The notes beneath the pieces are model-generated. The model ran no database searches, had not been told where the DNA came from, and saw only the letters and a program-made list of their open reading frames with translations. A stretch of 64,000 bases of DNA from Nostoc sp. FACHB-892 (GTDB lineage: Bacteria > Cyanobacteriota > Cyanobacteriia > Cyanobacteriales > Nostocaceae): NCBI RefSeq assembly GCF_014698795.1, contig NZ_JACJTR010000011.1:162409-226408 (forward strand). Direction: 5' to 3'. The position numbers and the translations under genes were made by a program. The stretch's first letter is position 1. Every line of letters begins with the position of its first letter. Shown here one piece after another: positions 25,518-34,793 of the stretch.

Positions 25518-26537
25518 CTAAACCGTCGTGGACAAGGAATAAACCTGACCATCAATCAGCAGTCGCGTGATGCCCTTAGCTTGCAAATGAGTCCTAGCCT
25601 TATGGAGCATTTTACTATCAGGAACTTTAATCACGCGATCGCGTTTAGTAGAAAAGCGCTTTGCCACCCGATGGTTATCGAACACCGGCAGAGTTCTTTG
25701 CTGGGTTTCCAGGTTAGGAATTTGCCCTAAGTCACCAAAGTCCTTGAGAGGTCGGGTAATTAATTCCGAAGAACGGTCAATTACCAAATAACAAGTTTTT
25801 GGCAAATTGGCTATCGACAGAGGTAAAACTTGAACTGATGCTTCACCTGGTCTTCGTTTTGTGACTAACGGTCTTTGGTCATCCAGGTCATCGTCGTCAT
25901 AGTCTTCTTCCTCAAAGTCATCATCTTCTAAATCATCATCTTCTAAATCATCCAAATCCTCTGATTCGTCTAGCAAATCTTCGCCCAGCATCTGCGCGAT
26001 GACGGCCGCTCCTGGATGCTCATTCTTTAGCGGTGGGATGGGGATGCTGACTATTTCCGGCGGCTTTTGCTCTGGAGTTTCTAATTTCTCTGTAACTCGG
26101 AGCTTGGGTTTTTCCGTCGCCGAGGGGCGTCGCCGCACCCGTCTACTAGCAGCTAGTGACTCCGCCGTTTCCTCTGAGTGAAGTTGCTCCTCTACATGAA
26201 TTACCCGGCGTGGTAGTGGTTCCACTTTTGGCACTTCCAAGGGGTGGCTGTCGATGGGTGGAACTTCTATCTCCGGCTCCGGTTCCGGTTGAGTCAGCAG
26301 AGGTAACTGCTCGTAGCTTACCTGCGCCCTACCCTCAGGAGTTCTCGCAGCCCGCTTTAAGGAGACTAAGTATTCATACTCATCTTCTGGCAAAGTGCTT
26401 TTGAGCAGGCGACTAATTGTCGAGTTGCTCACACCATAGCGGTCTGCCAAAGTTGAGGTTGTTTCGGCAGTCTCTCGATATAACTTAAGAATTTCTTGCT
26501 TGTCAGAGTCTGTTAGTTTTCTCACGGTAGATACCAA
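25518..26537 (-). CDS. HTH-domain protein with acidic linker (conserved cyanobacterial)
   Basis: The 339-residue protein starts with a transposase/recombinase-type helix-turn-helix (KQEILKLYRETAETTSTLAD, RYGVSNSTISRLLKS, residues 14-48). A long Pro/Glu linker and an acidic block of Asp and Glu (about residues 190-220) follow, then a C-terminal domain (ITRPLKDFGDLGQIP, VIKVPDSKMLHKARTHLQAK). No catalytic DDE residues are seen, so it is probably a DNA-binding regulator and not a transposase. Two stop codons sit just upstream, so initiation must be at the TTG at 26537 or the GTG at 26525. Confidence 0.7.
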   Translation of the reverse strand: MVSTVRKLTDSDKQEILKLYRETAETTSTLADRYGVSNSTISRLLKSTLPEDEYEYLVSLKRAARTPEGRAQVSYEQLPLLTQPEPEPEIEVPPIDSHPLEVPKVEPLPRRVIHVEEQLHSEETAESLAASRRVRRRPSATEKPKLRVTEKLETPEQKPPEIVSIPIPPLKNEHPGAAVIAQMLGEDLLDESEDLDDLEDDDLEDDDFEEEDYDDDDLDDQRPLVTKRRPGEASVQVLPLSIANLPKTCYLVIDRSSELITRPLKDFGDLGQIPNLETQQRTLPVFDNHRVAKRFSTKRDRVIKVPDSKMLHKARTHLQAKGITRLLIDGQVYSLSTTV

Positions 26538-26546
26538 AAATCTTTA

Positions 26547-27398
26547 CTAAGCTCGTTTTCGTCCGCTGGTACGCCGCGTTCGTCTTAGTGATGCGTCATA
26601 TTCTAAGACAGCGCCCATGCCAAATAACACTCCACTAAACACCCAAAATACTTCTAATATTTCCCCACTTTGATAATTGGGGCCTTGGGCGTATTTAAAC
26701 CACATATCTGCAATGTAAAGCGAAAAGGCCGCTGCTGCAATCATTCGCCAAGACTGGGAAACTCTTCCCCCCCAAAAGGCTAGCAGCAGAGTGGTAGCAA
26801 TAATTAACAAAACCACATCGCTAACTACGTAAAACCAATTCAAAATAGCGACTAGCAGTTCTGAGGGTGTTCCCTGTTGCATAGAAATCCACCATGCTAA
26901 CAAACTACCAAACATTGCAATTGCTAACACAATTAGCCACTGCCATTTTTCCAGATTAATTCGCCTGGAAGCCACAGCTAAAATCATGCCTGCGCCAAGT
27001 AATAGATAACTAAGTACAAAAAATATATCGCCTACAGACACATCCGGTTCATCTTTTAAAATTATTTCCGTATATCCGAAAATTATCCCCCCAACGAAAT
27101 AGGAAAGCATGCCTAAGCCAATTAAGAGCCAAACATTTCGCCCACTGACGATTTGTGGACTCAGCCAGTTCCTCAAGCATAAGATACTGGCACCCAAATA
27201 AGCTAAAGCTTCAAAAATATTTGTGCCAATCACATACCATTCGGCCCGGCTTTCTATGCCATCTGCTCCGGGAACTTTGGCACTAAACAACAAAAAGTAT
27301 AGCAGTGCCAGTACGGCCCAGCCAATATTAGCTAAGACAATGTTCTGAGTAGTGAAAATGGATTTAGAAAGGAACGAATTCTCGTAAGAGTTATTCAT
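26547..27398 (-). CDS. Multi-pass membrane protein of unknown function
   Basis: The 283-residue protein has about seven to eight hydrophobic helices (for example IGWAVLALLYFLLFSA, WLLIGLGMLSYFVGGIIFG, VVLLIIATTLLLAFWGG) and a basic C-terminal tail RRTRRTSGRKRA. The pattern resembles the sensor half of cyanobacterial signalling proteins, but no output domain is attached. It ends ten bases before the HTH protein start on the same strand, so the set 26547-25180 may be one operon. Confidence 0.7.
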   Translation of the reverse strand: MNNSYENSFLSKSIFTTQNIVLANIGWAVLALLYFLLFSAKVPGADGIESRAEWYVIGTNIFEALAYLGASILCLRNWLSPQIVSGRNVWLLIGLGMLSYFVGGIIFGYTEIILKDEPDVSVGDIFFVLSYLLLGAGMILAVASRRINLEKWQWLIVLAIAMFGSLLAWWISMQQGTPSELLVAILNWFYVVSDVVLLIIATTLLLAFWGGRVSQSWRMIAAAAFSLYIADMWFKYAQGPNYQSGEILEVFWVFSGVLFGMGAVLEYDASLRRTRRTSGRKRA

Positions 27399-27535
27399 AA
27401 AACTTGACTATGTAGATGCACTCTGGCAGTATTTTGAGTTAAAGGACTGTATATGTGGTGTGTCTGCTAAAAAATGCACAATCAGACACCAAAAGCAAGT
27501 GCCAGTGGCAGGAACTTTGTTAAAGAATTTCCATA

Positions 27536-28195
27536 CTACTGCCATAGTTTACCCAGTGACGATTGATTTAACCAAACCAGAAATAGCGATCGCTCGGCTT
27601 CTGGCATATCTTCTAGCTTATAAATCACTTGTTTGGTAAAATTAGCGTTGCCAAAATAGGATTTTCCTAATCTATGTAGTTCTTGTAACAATATAACTAC
27701 ATGATTTTCTTGCCAATCAGGTATTTTGGCTGTCGGTAACGGATTAGTAGATACCAAATATTTAACTGCTTCTAAGGAAGATGTTTGGGGAAATTGTTTC
27801 TGCTTGAATACCTCTACAATATCTTTTTCAAATAATGCAGCTTGCCTAGTACCCAAAAACTCTTCAATGTCGATAGAAACACCTTGCAACAGCAAAATAC
27901 TGGCTTGGATTAAAATTCCCGTTTTACCATGACTACCTGTGTCATTACCTAGCTGCTCTAAACGGATTTTACCCCAAACACTAAAGCGTTCCGGTTCCTC
28001 CAGCAAAACACAGGCTTTACCTCGGTTATCCGTTAATTCTCTCCATAAGGCTCTAGCTTCTTCTTCTTGACTAGCTTTGAAAACACTAATCAAGCGAAAA
28101 GTCTGCCCTTGATAACTGAGGATCGGCACTTGCTGATCCTTTTTTGGGTGCTGAATGCTTGATATTTCAACATCCTGCCGTTTGAGAATAAACAT
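27536..28195 (-). CDS. Conserved cyanobacterial protein of unknown function
   Basis: The 219-residue soluble protein starts MFILKRQDVEISSIQHPKKD and contains SVWGKIRLEQLGNDTG and ILLQGVSIDIEEFLG. From memory it matches a widely conserved cyanobacterial family called Npun_F0813-like; no function is known to me. There is no signal peptide or membrane segment. An RsbR-like or restriction-like fold cannot be judged from sequence alone. Confidence 0.7.
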   Translation of the reverse strand: MFILKRQDVEISSIQHPKKDQQVPILSYQGQTFRLISVFKASQEEEARALWRELTDNRGKACVLLEEPERFSVWGKIRLEQLGNDTGSHGKTGILIQASILLLQGVSIDIEEFLGTRQAALFEKDIVEVFKQKQFPQTSSLEAVKYLVSTNPLPTAKIPDWQENHVVILLQELHRLGKSYFGNANFTKQVIYKLEDMPEAERSLFLVWLNQSSLGKLWQ

Positions 28196-28484
28196 GGCAC
28201 TAGCAAATAACTCCTCACAGGGGCACTCTTAATATGGAATATATAATGGCATTTGGCAGCATCGCCAAGGCTGAAATTACCTAGCATACTGTGGAAATGA
28301 GCCTAGCGATCGCCAGTTCTTTCCCGAAGGTAGCCGCCCAGAGGGCGTTGGCATTAACAGGCAAATAACTCATTGACAACTCAATATATCTAAACCAATA
28401 CCCCATCTGTTTCGTTTTCGGTGTAGATTAACTAACTAGCGACTAGCATCTTAGCCTTGCTAGTGGTAAATCTGCAATTTTTGA
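28196..28484. other. Intergenic region with repeat fragment
   Basis: CCGAAGGTAGCCGCCCAGAG followed by GGCGTTGGC (28325-28354) is a fragment of the GC-rich Nostoc repeat type seen at 52190. Nothing else is supported. Confidence 0.4.
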
Positions 28485-28514
28485 TTGCTTCTTAGTAGGT
28501 GAACACGATATAAT
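28485..28514 (+). promoter_or_regulatory. Candidate sigma-70 promoter of tRNA-Arg
   Basis: TTGCTT (28485-28490) and a consensus TATAAT (28509-28514) are separated by 18 bases and lie 38 bases before the tRNA. A CTCC-TTCG-GGAG tetraloop hairpin follows in the leader. Confidence 0.6.
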
Positions 28515-28552
28515 ATTGCAGGTGACTCCTTCGGGAGCCATTATTTTGTTTT

Positions 28553-28625
28553 GGGCGCGTAGCTCAGTGGATAGAGCAATTGCCTTCTAAGCAATCGGTC
28601 GCAGGTTCGAACCCTGCCGCGCTCG
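28553..28625 (+). tRNA. tRNA-Arg (anticodon UCU)
   Basis: A 73-base cloverleaf with acceptor GGGCGCG/CGCGCTC, discriminator G, D-arm AGCTCAGTGGATAGAGC, anticodon loop CTTCTAA and T-arm GCAGGTTCGAACCCTGC. No intron and no encoded CCA. A homing-type endonuclease gene starts about 70 bases downstream. Confidence 0.97.
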
Positions 28626-28693
28626 TTTTAACTTAATATGTACCCTCAAGCACCGTGAAGTGATACAATCATTTGCACATTCGAGGGTTCGTT

Positions 28694-29383
28694 TTGCTGC
28701 ATCATACTAAGAACAAAGGCGATATTGCTGCTACAAAAGCAATCGCTGATCTAACCCTTAAAGGTTATTTAGTCCTCACGCCACTTGTTTGTGAACATTT
28801 ACCTTTTGATTTTGTTGTCTACAAAGACGATAAATTTTATAAAATACAAGCTAAATACGCAGCAGACAATAGGGTAGTCAATAAAACTATTTGGGTAGAT
28901 AAAAATGGAACTCATCAAAAGAAGTACAAAGTAAATGACTTTGACTTTTATGCGGTTTATCTTCCTGACATAGATAAAGTTGTTTATCCATCAATTAACT
29001 TTGATGGTTGCTACATAACTACCCAGATACCTAATTCAGCTACACCGTTTTACTGGTGGGAGGATTTTACAGACTTTACTGAAGCAGCCTCTAAGCGAAC
29101 CTACAAGGAGTTTGGCGTTGATTTAACAAGTAGAAAGGTTAACCCAGACTCTAGGATTCATACCAGAAAAGTTGAAAGACCATCAAAAGAAGAACTAGGA
29201 AAACTAGTTTGGGAAAAGCCAACCGCACAAATTGGGAGAGACTTTGGCGTGTCTGATAAGGCTGTAGAAAAATGGTGTAAGGCTTATGGGGTAGAAAAGC
29301 CGCCTAGAGGGTATTGGGTGAAGAAGGCTTATGGAAAAGTAGAAGGACAGTTAACAACCCATAACGAAACGTTCTCTAGGTAA
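28694..29383 (+). CDS. PD-(D/E)XK homing endonuclease (I-Ssp6803I-like)
   Basis: The protein begins LLHHTKNKGDIAATKAIADL and has the catalytic PD-(D/E)XK core FDFVVYKDDKFYKIQAKYA (Asp, then Gln-x-Lys), as in group I intron endonucleases of cyanobacterial tRNA genes. The C-terminal part (AQIGRDFGVSDKAVEKWCKA, then YGVEKPPRGYW) is a helix-turn-helix shared with such enzymes. No ATG is available; GAGGG at 28683-28687 points to the TTG at 28694 (a TTG at 28673 also opens the frame), giving about 230 residues. The neighbouring tRNA-Arg has no intron, so the gene appears free-standing. Confidence 0.8.
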   Translation: MLHHTKNKGDIAATKAIADLTLKGYLVLTPLVCEHLPFDFVVYKDDKFYKIQAKYAADNRVVNKTIWVDKNGTHQKKYKVNDFDFYAVYLPDIDKVVYPSINFDGCYITTQIPNSATPFYWWEDFTDFTEAASKRTYKEFGVDLTSRKVNPDSRIHTRKVERPSKEELGKLVWEKPTAQIGRDFGVSDKAVEKWCKAYGVEKPPRGYWVKKAYGKVEGQLTTHNETFSR

Positions 29384-29648
29384 GAGGCGGTACTATCATA
29401 CTTGTATCGTGGTTCCGTAACAATAATTGTGCTGATTTGTTAAGGTTTTGGCTGACTGACGCACCCTACCTACAAAAAATACCAAATCATAGCCAAAAAA
29501 CAATCTGATACCCAAATTTCTCTCCTGATAGCAAAATCATAGTCAGAATAGCCACGAATGCAAGGAAGAGACTTAGCTTTTAAACATCTAAATCTATTAA
29601 AAAGGCTGAAACACTTGAATTTACGTTGATTATTCTGTCAATTTAAAA
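29384..29648. other. Gap before the tRNA-Thr gene
   Basis: It contains TGGCTGACTGACGCACCCTA (29450-29469), which I recognise as a recurrent cyanobacterial intergenic string, and otherwise AT-rich DNA. No gene is supported. Confidence 0.35.
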
Positions 29649-29720
29649 AGCCCGTGACGAGGATTGAACTCGTGACCTCACCCTTACCAAGGGTGTGCTC
29701 TACCACTGAGCCACACGGGC
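29649..29720 (-). tRNA. tRNA-Thr (anticodon GGU)
   Basis: On the minus strand, acceptor GCCCGTG/CACGGGC, D-arm GGCTCAGTGGTAGAGC, anticodon loop TTGGTAA and T-arm ACGAGTTCAATCCTCGT form a standard cloverleaf. It follows tRNA-Tyr by 86 bases on the same strand. Confidence 0.96.
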
Positions 29721-29806
29721 AAAATATAACTTTGGTTTTTAGTTGTAAGTTACAATGCTGGGAGCTTTGCTCTTAACCCAGTCATTATAACTTATAACTT
29801 CGTAAG

Positions 29807-29892
29807 TGGTGGGCCGGGCTGGATTTGAACCAGCGTAGGCGCTAGCCAACGGATTTACAGTCCGTCTCCATTAACCACTCGGACACCGACCC
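29807..29892 (-). tRNA. tRNA-Tyr (anticodon GUA), long variable arm
   Basis: On the minus strand, acceptor GGGTCGG/CCGGCCC with discriminator A, anticodon loop CTGTAAA and an extended variable arm characteristic of bacterial tRNA-Tyr. The bases after the discriminator read CCA, so the 3' end may be genome-encoded here; coordinates include it. Confidence 0.95.
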
Positions 29893-30016
29893 GATTTGTC
29901 TCACGATTTAAAATCTTAGCACCATGTTTTATAAATTGCAAGTGATTATAAAAAATAACTTGCAGGTAGAGATCGCAACAAAAATGCATCTCTACCATCG
30001 GTATAAAAAATACTGG

Positions 30017-30991
30017 TTACACGCTCATATCCAGCATTCGTTGCATTGGTCGCAGTGCAGCAAGGCGAATATCCTCTGACATGGTAATTTCGGGAGTACG
30101 ATTTTTCATTGCCCAGTAAAGCTTTTCTAGCGTGTTTAACCGCATAAACGGACATTCGTTACAAGCACAGTTATTCATCGGCGGTGCAGGAATAAAATGT
30201 TTGTCAGGAGCTAGTTTTTGCATTTGGTGAATGATTCCCGGCTCCGTAGCAACGATAAATTCTTTGGTAGGGCTGCTTTGACAATACTTGAGTAAGGCGG
30301 CTGTGGAGCCAATAAAACTGGCGTGGCGCAATACACTACTTTCACATTCTGGATGTGCGATCGCCTCTGCTTCGGGATGGGCAATTTTTAACTGAACAAT
30401 TTTCTTTTCCGAAAAGGTTTCATGGACAATACAGCTACCTTGCCATAGCAGCAAATCTCGTCCAGTCTGTTCCATGACATACCGCCCCAAATTCCGATCT
30501 GGAGCAAAAATGATCGGCTGTTCCTTCGGTATCTGCTGCACAATTTTCACAGCGTTGGAACTAGTACAAATAATATCGCTCATCGCCTTGATATCAGCAG
30601 AACAGTTGATGTAAGACACCACCAAATGATTCGGATGCGCTGCTTTAAAAGCTGCGAATTCGTCTGCTGGACAACTGTCGGCTAAAGAACAACCAGCATC
30701 CAAATCTGGTAAAAGTACTAATTTATCGGGATTAAGTATCTTTGCTGTTTCTGCCATAAAGTGAACACCAGCAAAGACGATCGCATCCGCATTGGTTTTT
30801 TCGGCGGCTTTTGCTAGTTGTAATGAATCCCCAATAAAGTCTGCAATATCCTGAATATCTGGCTCTTGATAATAATGCGCCAGGATAACAGCGTTGAGTT
30901 CTTTTTTGAGACTCTGAATTGCGGCAAACAAATCTAGTGGTAGTTCACCCAGTTGGGTGTTTTCGCGTTGAGCTAGTGCAGTAGTAAACAC
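30017..30991 (-). CDS. nadA: Quinolinate synthase A
   Basis: The 324-residue enzyme condenses iminoaspartate with dihydroxyacetone phosphate to give quinolinate for NAD synthesis, using a [4Fe-4S] cluster. Family signatures include [54 protein letters not shown] and the C-terminal cysteines in [11 protein letters not shown]. Length is normal. The start ATG at 30991 lacks a strong ribosome site (AAGCACCCCTAAACTG precedes it). Confidence 0.96.
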   Translation of the reverse strand: MFTTALAQRENTQLGELPLDLFAAIQSLKKELNAVILAHYYQEPDIQDIADFIGDSLQLAKAAEKTNADAIVFAGVHFMAETAKILNPDKLVLLPDLDAGCSLADSCPADEFAAFKAAHPNHLVVSYINCSADIKAMSDIICTSSNAVKIVQQIPKEQPIIFAPDRNLGRYVMEQTGRDLLLWQGSCIVHETFSEKKIVQLKIAHPEAEAIAHPECESSVLRHASFIGSTAALLKYCQSSPTKEFIVATEPGIIHQMQKLAPDKHFIPAPPMNNCACNECPFMRLNTLEKLYWAMKNRTPEITMSEDIRLAALRPMQRMLDMSV

Positions 30992-31140
30992 AGTTTAGGG
31001 GTGCTTTATGTTGCAAATGTATGTCCTGTGGATTCAATTATAGTAGTTTTTACCAAAAATAGTGGACGGTTGATATTTTGGGGTTGTGTCCAAATCGGGC
31101 TGAGTTTCATATCCTGGAGATAGACGGCAAGGAAAGTGGC

Positions 31141-32061
31141 ATGACCAGTCAGAAAACTCAATCGATAAACCTCAAAATTGCTGTAGTTGGAGATATTCAC
31201 GACCAATGGGAAGTGGAAGATGGCGTTGCACTCAAGCATTTGGGTGTTGACTTAGTGCTGTTTGTCGGGGATTTTGGCAACGAGTCGGTGGAAGTGGTCA
31301 GAGCGATCGCATCTCTCGATATTCCGAAAGCAGCCGTGATGGGCAACCACGATGCCTGGTACACCGCCACCGAATGGGGACGCAAAAAGGCTCCTTATGA
31401 CCGCTCTAAGGAAGACTGGGTACAGGAACAACTCGATTTATTAGGTTCGTCCCATGTCGGTTACGGTAAATTGGATTTTCCCGCTTGGAATTTAACTGTA
31501 GTGGGGGGTCGTCCCTTTACTTGGGGTGGCCCAGAGTGGAAATTCGCGGAAATCTGTAAAGAACGTTACGGTGTGACGAGTTTGGAAGAATCCGCCGATC
31601 GCATCTTCAAAGCAGTTAAAAGCGCCGCTTACGAGACAATTATATTTTTGGGTCACAATGGGCCTAGTGGGTTAGGCGATCGCCCCGAAGACCCCTGCGG
31701 CAAAGACTGGCATCCAATTGGCGGCGACTTTGGCGATCCAGATTTGGGCGAGGCGATTTCTCAAGCCTTGACTGCTGGTAAAACCATTCCTCTGGTGACA
31801 TTTGGTCACATGCACCGAGATTTACGCCATACCAAGAAGGTACAGCGCAAGCCCATCTTTAGAAGTCCAGAGGGGACAATTTACTTAAATGCGGCTAGTG
31901 TCCCCAGGATTGTGGAAAATGACGGCGAGAAGTTGCGTAATTTTTCCATTGTCACCCTAGAGGCGGGTGTGGTTTCGCAAGTTTCCCTACTTTGGGTGGG
32001 GAATGACTTTCAGGTGGCTAAAGGGGAAATTTTGTACGAGCGATCGCGTATTGTGTCCTAG
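31141..32061 (+). CDS. Metallophosphoesterase (TIGR04168-like)
   Basis: I chose the ATG at 31141, giving 306 residues, because AAGGAAAG lies just before it and the longer frame from 31078 adds unlikely residues. The calcineurin-like metal motifs are complete: GDIHD, GDFGNE, GNHDAW, LGHNGPSG and FGHMHRDLRH. Cyanobacterial and plant members of this group are annotated as TIGR04168; the substrate is unknown. It is divergent from nadA. Confidence 0.9.
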   Translation: MTSQKTQSINLKIAVVGDIHDQWEVEDGVALKHLGVDLVLFVGDFGNESVEVVRAIASLDIPKAAVMGNHDAWYTATEWGRKKAPYDRSKEDWVQEQLDLLGSSHVGYGKLDFPAWNLTVVGGRPFTWGGPEWKFAEICKERYGVTSLEESADRIFKAVKSAAYETIIFLGHNGPSGLGDRPEDPCGKDWHPIGGDFGDPDLGEAISQALTAGKTIPLVTFGHMHRDLRHTKKVQRKPIFRSPEGTIYLNAASVPRIVENDGEKLRNFSIVTLEAGVVSQVSLLWVGNDFQVAKGEILYERSRIVS

Positions 32062-32192
32062 ATATTCGCATGCAGTAGTGCAATCTGCGTAGATGATACG
32101 ATATAGTATTATCTGTCAGCTTTAGTGCTAACCAACAAAAGCGCCTGAATCGCCTCTAAAACTAGGATAAGCACAAGTTTGACAGATTTACT

Positions 32193-32277
32193 GGAGAGGT
32201 GGCAGAGTGGTCGATTGCGTCCGACTTGAAATCGGATGAGGCTAAAACCTCCGGGAGTTCGAATCTCCCCCTCTCCG
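32193..32277 (+). tRNA. tRNA-Ser (anticodon UGA)
   Basis: An 85-base class II tRNA with acceptor GGAGAGG/CCTCTCC, discriminator G, anticodon loop CTTGAAA, a long variable arm and T-arm GGGAGTTCGAATCTCCC. No CCA is encoded. Confidence 0.97.
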
Positions 32278-32366
32278 TTGAATGAATGTTGTTATCAAGT
32301 AGTACATCTGTTTTGCATCTACAATATATCCAAATAGATGCATAAACAGTATTTGGTTAACTACTA

Positions 32367-32555
32367 ATGAAAAATCTAAATATTAAAGAAGAAGCCCGCA
32401 AATTGATTGACAAATTGCCAGAAAATTCCACATGGGATGATTTGATGTACCAAATTTATGTTCGACAAACTATTGAAGCTGGACTAGCGGATAGCAAAGC
32501 TAGTAATGTTATTTCTGTACAAGAAGTACGGAAAAAATTTGGACTACCAGAGTGA
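32367..32555 (+). CDS. Antitoxin component of a ParE/RelE-type module
   Basis: The 62-residue protein (MKNLNIKEEARKLIDKLPEN and DLMYQIYVRQTIEAGLADSK) is helical and matches the small antitoxins that precede RelE/ParE toxins in cyanobacteria. Its stop overlaps the toxin start by four bases (GTGA), so translation is coupled. It likely neutralises the toxin and represses the operon. Confidence 0.8.
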   Translation: MKNLNIKEEARKLIDKLPENSTWDDLMYQIYVRQTIEAGLADSKASNVISVQEVRKKFGLPE

Positions 32556-32854
32556 ACGTTTACTGGACAGCAACAGCAGTAGAAAATCTCTCAGCAATTT
32601 ATGCTTATATTTCCCAAACTTCTCCGCAGTATGCGGCTAGAATAGTTGACCAGATTACTAGGCGTTCTGAACAAATTGCTAATTTTCCTTTGTCAGGTCG
32701 AATTGTATCAGAGTTTGAAACTGAGCAAATCCGAGAAGTTATTGAAGGTTCATACAGAATTATTTATTACATTAAACCAGAGCAAGTTGATGTACTGGCT
32801 GTCATACATGGTTCGCAGCAAATTATATTGAGTTCTGCGGATGCGGCTGAGTAA
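32552..32854 (+). CDS. RelE/ParE-family toxin
   Basis: The 100-residue protein starts at GTG within the GTGA overlap. The fold signature is VYWTATAVENLSAIYAYISQ, FPLSGRIVSEF, IREVIEGSYRIIYYI and VLAVIHGSQ, as in ParE-like gyrase poisons or RelE ribonucleases. The sequence cannot decide between the two activities. Confidence 0.88.
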   Translation: MNVYWTATAVENLSAIYAYISQTSPQYAARIVDQITRRSEQIANFPLSGRIVSEFETEQIREVIEGSYRIIYYIKPEQVDVLAVIHGSQQIILSSADAAE

Positions 32855-32893
32855 TGTTGGGTTTCACTTTACTTGATGCAAGTTCCAATCTAA

Positions 32894-34231
32894 CTAAAAC
32901 AGCCGTGTTTGCCACCAAGGAGTATTTTTAACTTCCTTTTCTAAATTTTGAATTTCTTGTTGAAGAGTTTGCACTTCACTCACCATCGATTGTTTAGAAA
33001 AAATAGCAGATGCTTGCTTGAAATCTGCTATTGCCTCTTTCTTTTGTCCATTTTTTTTGCGAATACAACCCCGTTTTACATAGGCAAAAACGTAATCTGA
33101 ATCTAATTTAATTACTTGATTATAATCCGCTATAGCGCCTTTAAAATCTTGTATTAGGCTACGAACACATCCTCTTTTAAAGTATGCTTCAGTATTTGAG
33201 TTTTTATTGATGACTTGACTATAATCTGAAATAGCGTGATTATATTCTTTGATATGTGTGTAAGCATTTGCTCGATTCATTATAGTGATTAGATCATTTG
33301 GATTTATGTTAATCACTTGATTAAAGTCTTGAATTGCACCTTCATAGTCCTTGATCTCTAAACGAGCATTGCCACGATGCAAGTAAATATTGCATTCATT
33401 AGGTCTTAGTGCAAGTACTTGAGTATAGTCTTCTATTGCACCTTTGTAGTCTTTAAATCCCGAACGGATATAACCTCTGTTTAAGTAAGCATCAATATTT
33501 TGAGGATTAATATTGATAGCTTGGCAAAAGTCTGCTAAGGCTCTTGTATAATCAGCGACTTGAATATATAGCATACCACGCCTGTAGTAAATATCGTCGT
33601 TGCTATGTTCAATTCTGATGCTCTGTGTGTAATCTAAGATTGCTCGTTTATAATTTTTTTGTCCAGATAGAATGTGTCCCCTATTGCGGTAAGCCACAAG
33701 ATGATCTGGATTAATTTTAATTGTCTGAGTATAATCTTCAATTGCTCTTTGATAATCTCGCCTGTCAGAATAGATGCAACCTCTTAAAAAATAAGCTTCA
33801 GCATATTTAGGATTCATTGCGATAACTTTAGAAAAATCCTCAATAGCTTCCATGTACTGTTTATTTTCAAGTCTTTCAACACCTCGCTTGAAAAATTCAT
33901 CATCACTTTTAAATACATCAAGTAAACCGGAAATTCCTCCTGTTATTCCCTTAGATACATAGCCAGCAAGAGAACCTGCTTCATTAGCTACATTTTCGAC
34001 TACAGAACCTATATTTTTTGCTGTCTTTTTGACTGAAGATTCACCTTTTGCACCAGCTAAAACTCCTGTGGCTATAGCTATAGGGATAGCAATTGGGCCA
34101 GTCAAACCCAAAGCACCTATTGTAAATAATGCTCCCACACCACCTGCAATAGCCCCTGCTTTATTTTTCCCCGTAAAGTCATTGAATACAGCTTCTTCAG
34201 CAACATCAAAAACAAAGTCTTCTATGCTCAT
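32894..34231 (-). CDS. TPR protein with Gly-rich hydrophobic N-terminus
   Basis: The 445-residue protein has a Gly/Ala-rich hydrophobic stretch (about residues 24-60, AIAGGVGALFTIGALGLTGP) resembling glycine-zipper membrane segments. A short linker leads to eight to nine canonical 34-residue TPRs (about residues 115-415; for example YAEAYFLRGCIYSDRRDYQR and AIEDYTQTIKINPDHLVAYR). It ends in a coiled coil. TPRs mediate protein binding. The hydrophobic region could insert in membranes, but partners are unknown. It sits between two toxin-antitoxin pairs. Confidence 0.8.
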   Translation of the reverse strand: MSIEDFVFDVAEEAVFNDFTGKNKAGAIAGGVGALFTIGALGLTGPIAIPIAIATGVLAGAKGESSVKKTAKNIGSVVENVANEAGSLAGYVSKGITGGISGLLDVFKSDDEFFKRGVERLENKQYMEAIEDFSKVIAMNPKYAEAYFLRGCIYSDRRDYQRAIEDYTQTIKINPDHLVAYRNRGHILSGQKNYKRAILDYTQSIRIEHSNDDIYYRRGMLYIQVADYTRALADFCQAININPQNIDAYLNRGYIRSGFKDYKGAIEDYTQVLALRPNECNIYLHRGNARLEIKDYEGAIQDFNQVININPNDLITIMNRANAYTHIKEYNHAISDYSQVINKNSNTEAYFKRGCVRSLIQDFKGAIADYNQVIKLDSDYVFAYVKRGCIRKKNGQKKEAIADFKQASAIFSKQSMVSEVQTLQQEIQNLEKEVKNTPWWQTRLF

Positions 34232-34526
34232 TTGTCCTCTATTTTATGAAAGTAAATATTATTTAAAATTAGACTGTTACTATTGACAGTACGCCTCTAC
34301 TTTAGAAATAGTAGCTGTACTGTTTATTTTTTTACATTTGTAAAAACTCGGAATTATTTTAAGATAATTTTTTCAGTTTAACTAAGTAATAACTAGGTTA
34401 AAAATAGTAAAATAAATAAAGTTTTATGTCAAAATTGCTGTACGTACTTACAAAACCTACAAGTCCACTCTCCCTTATGCTTGCATTGTGCTATCATTTT
34501 GATAAATTCTACTTTGAGGTAAAGCG

Positions 34527-34793
34527 ATGGCTACCCTTTATGTAAGAAATTTACCCGATGATTTGTATGCAAAGCTGCAAGAGTTAGCGGCATCTGAACA
34601 CCGTTCAATTAACGCCCAAGTTATAACTCTGTTAGAACAAGCTTTAAAAACTGAAGCACAGCAGACAGAAGACGAAAGACGAAAAAATGTCCCAAAACTG
34701 CTAGAGGAAATCCGCCTTCGCCGTGAGAGTCGCCAGACTGATGTCGAATGGCCTGATAGTACTGCCTTAATCCGAGAAGACCGAGACAGATGA
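34527..34793 (+). CDS. FitA/Arc-type antitoxin (ribbon-helix-helix)
   Basis: The 88-residue protein starts with the ribbon-helix-helix MATLYVRNLPDDLYAKLQEL followed by AASEHRSINAQVITLLEQAL, typical of FitA-like antitoxins that pair with PIN toxins. The C-terminal tail (DVEWPDSTALIREDRDR) is the expected toxin-binding segment. It overlaps the toxin gene by four bases. GAGGTAA precedes the ATG. Confidence 0.9.
   Translation: MATLYVRNLPDDLYAKLQELAASEHRSINAQVITLLEQALKTEAQQTEDERRKNVPKLLEEIRLRRESRQTDVEWPDSTALIREDRDR

Noticed and set aside
25518..26537. Transposase, suggested by the N-terminal HTH
   Set aside because: No DDE catalytic residues, no terminal inverted repeats, and a long acidic linker; placed in a conserved-looking operon with cutA.
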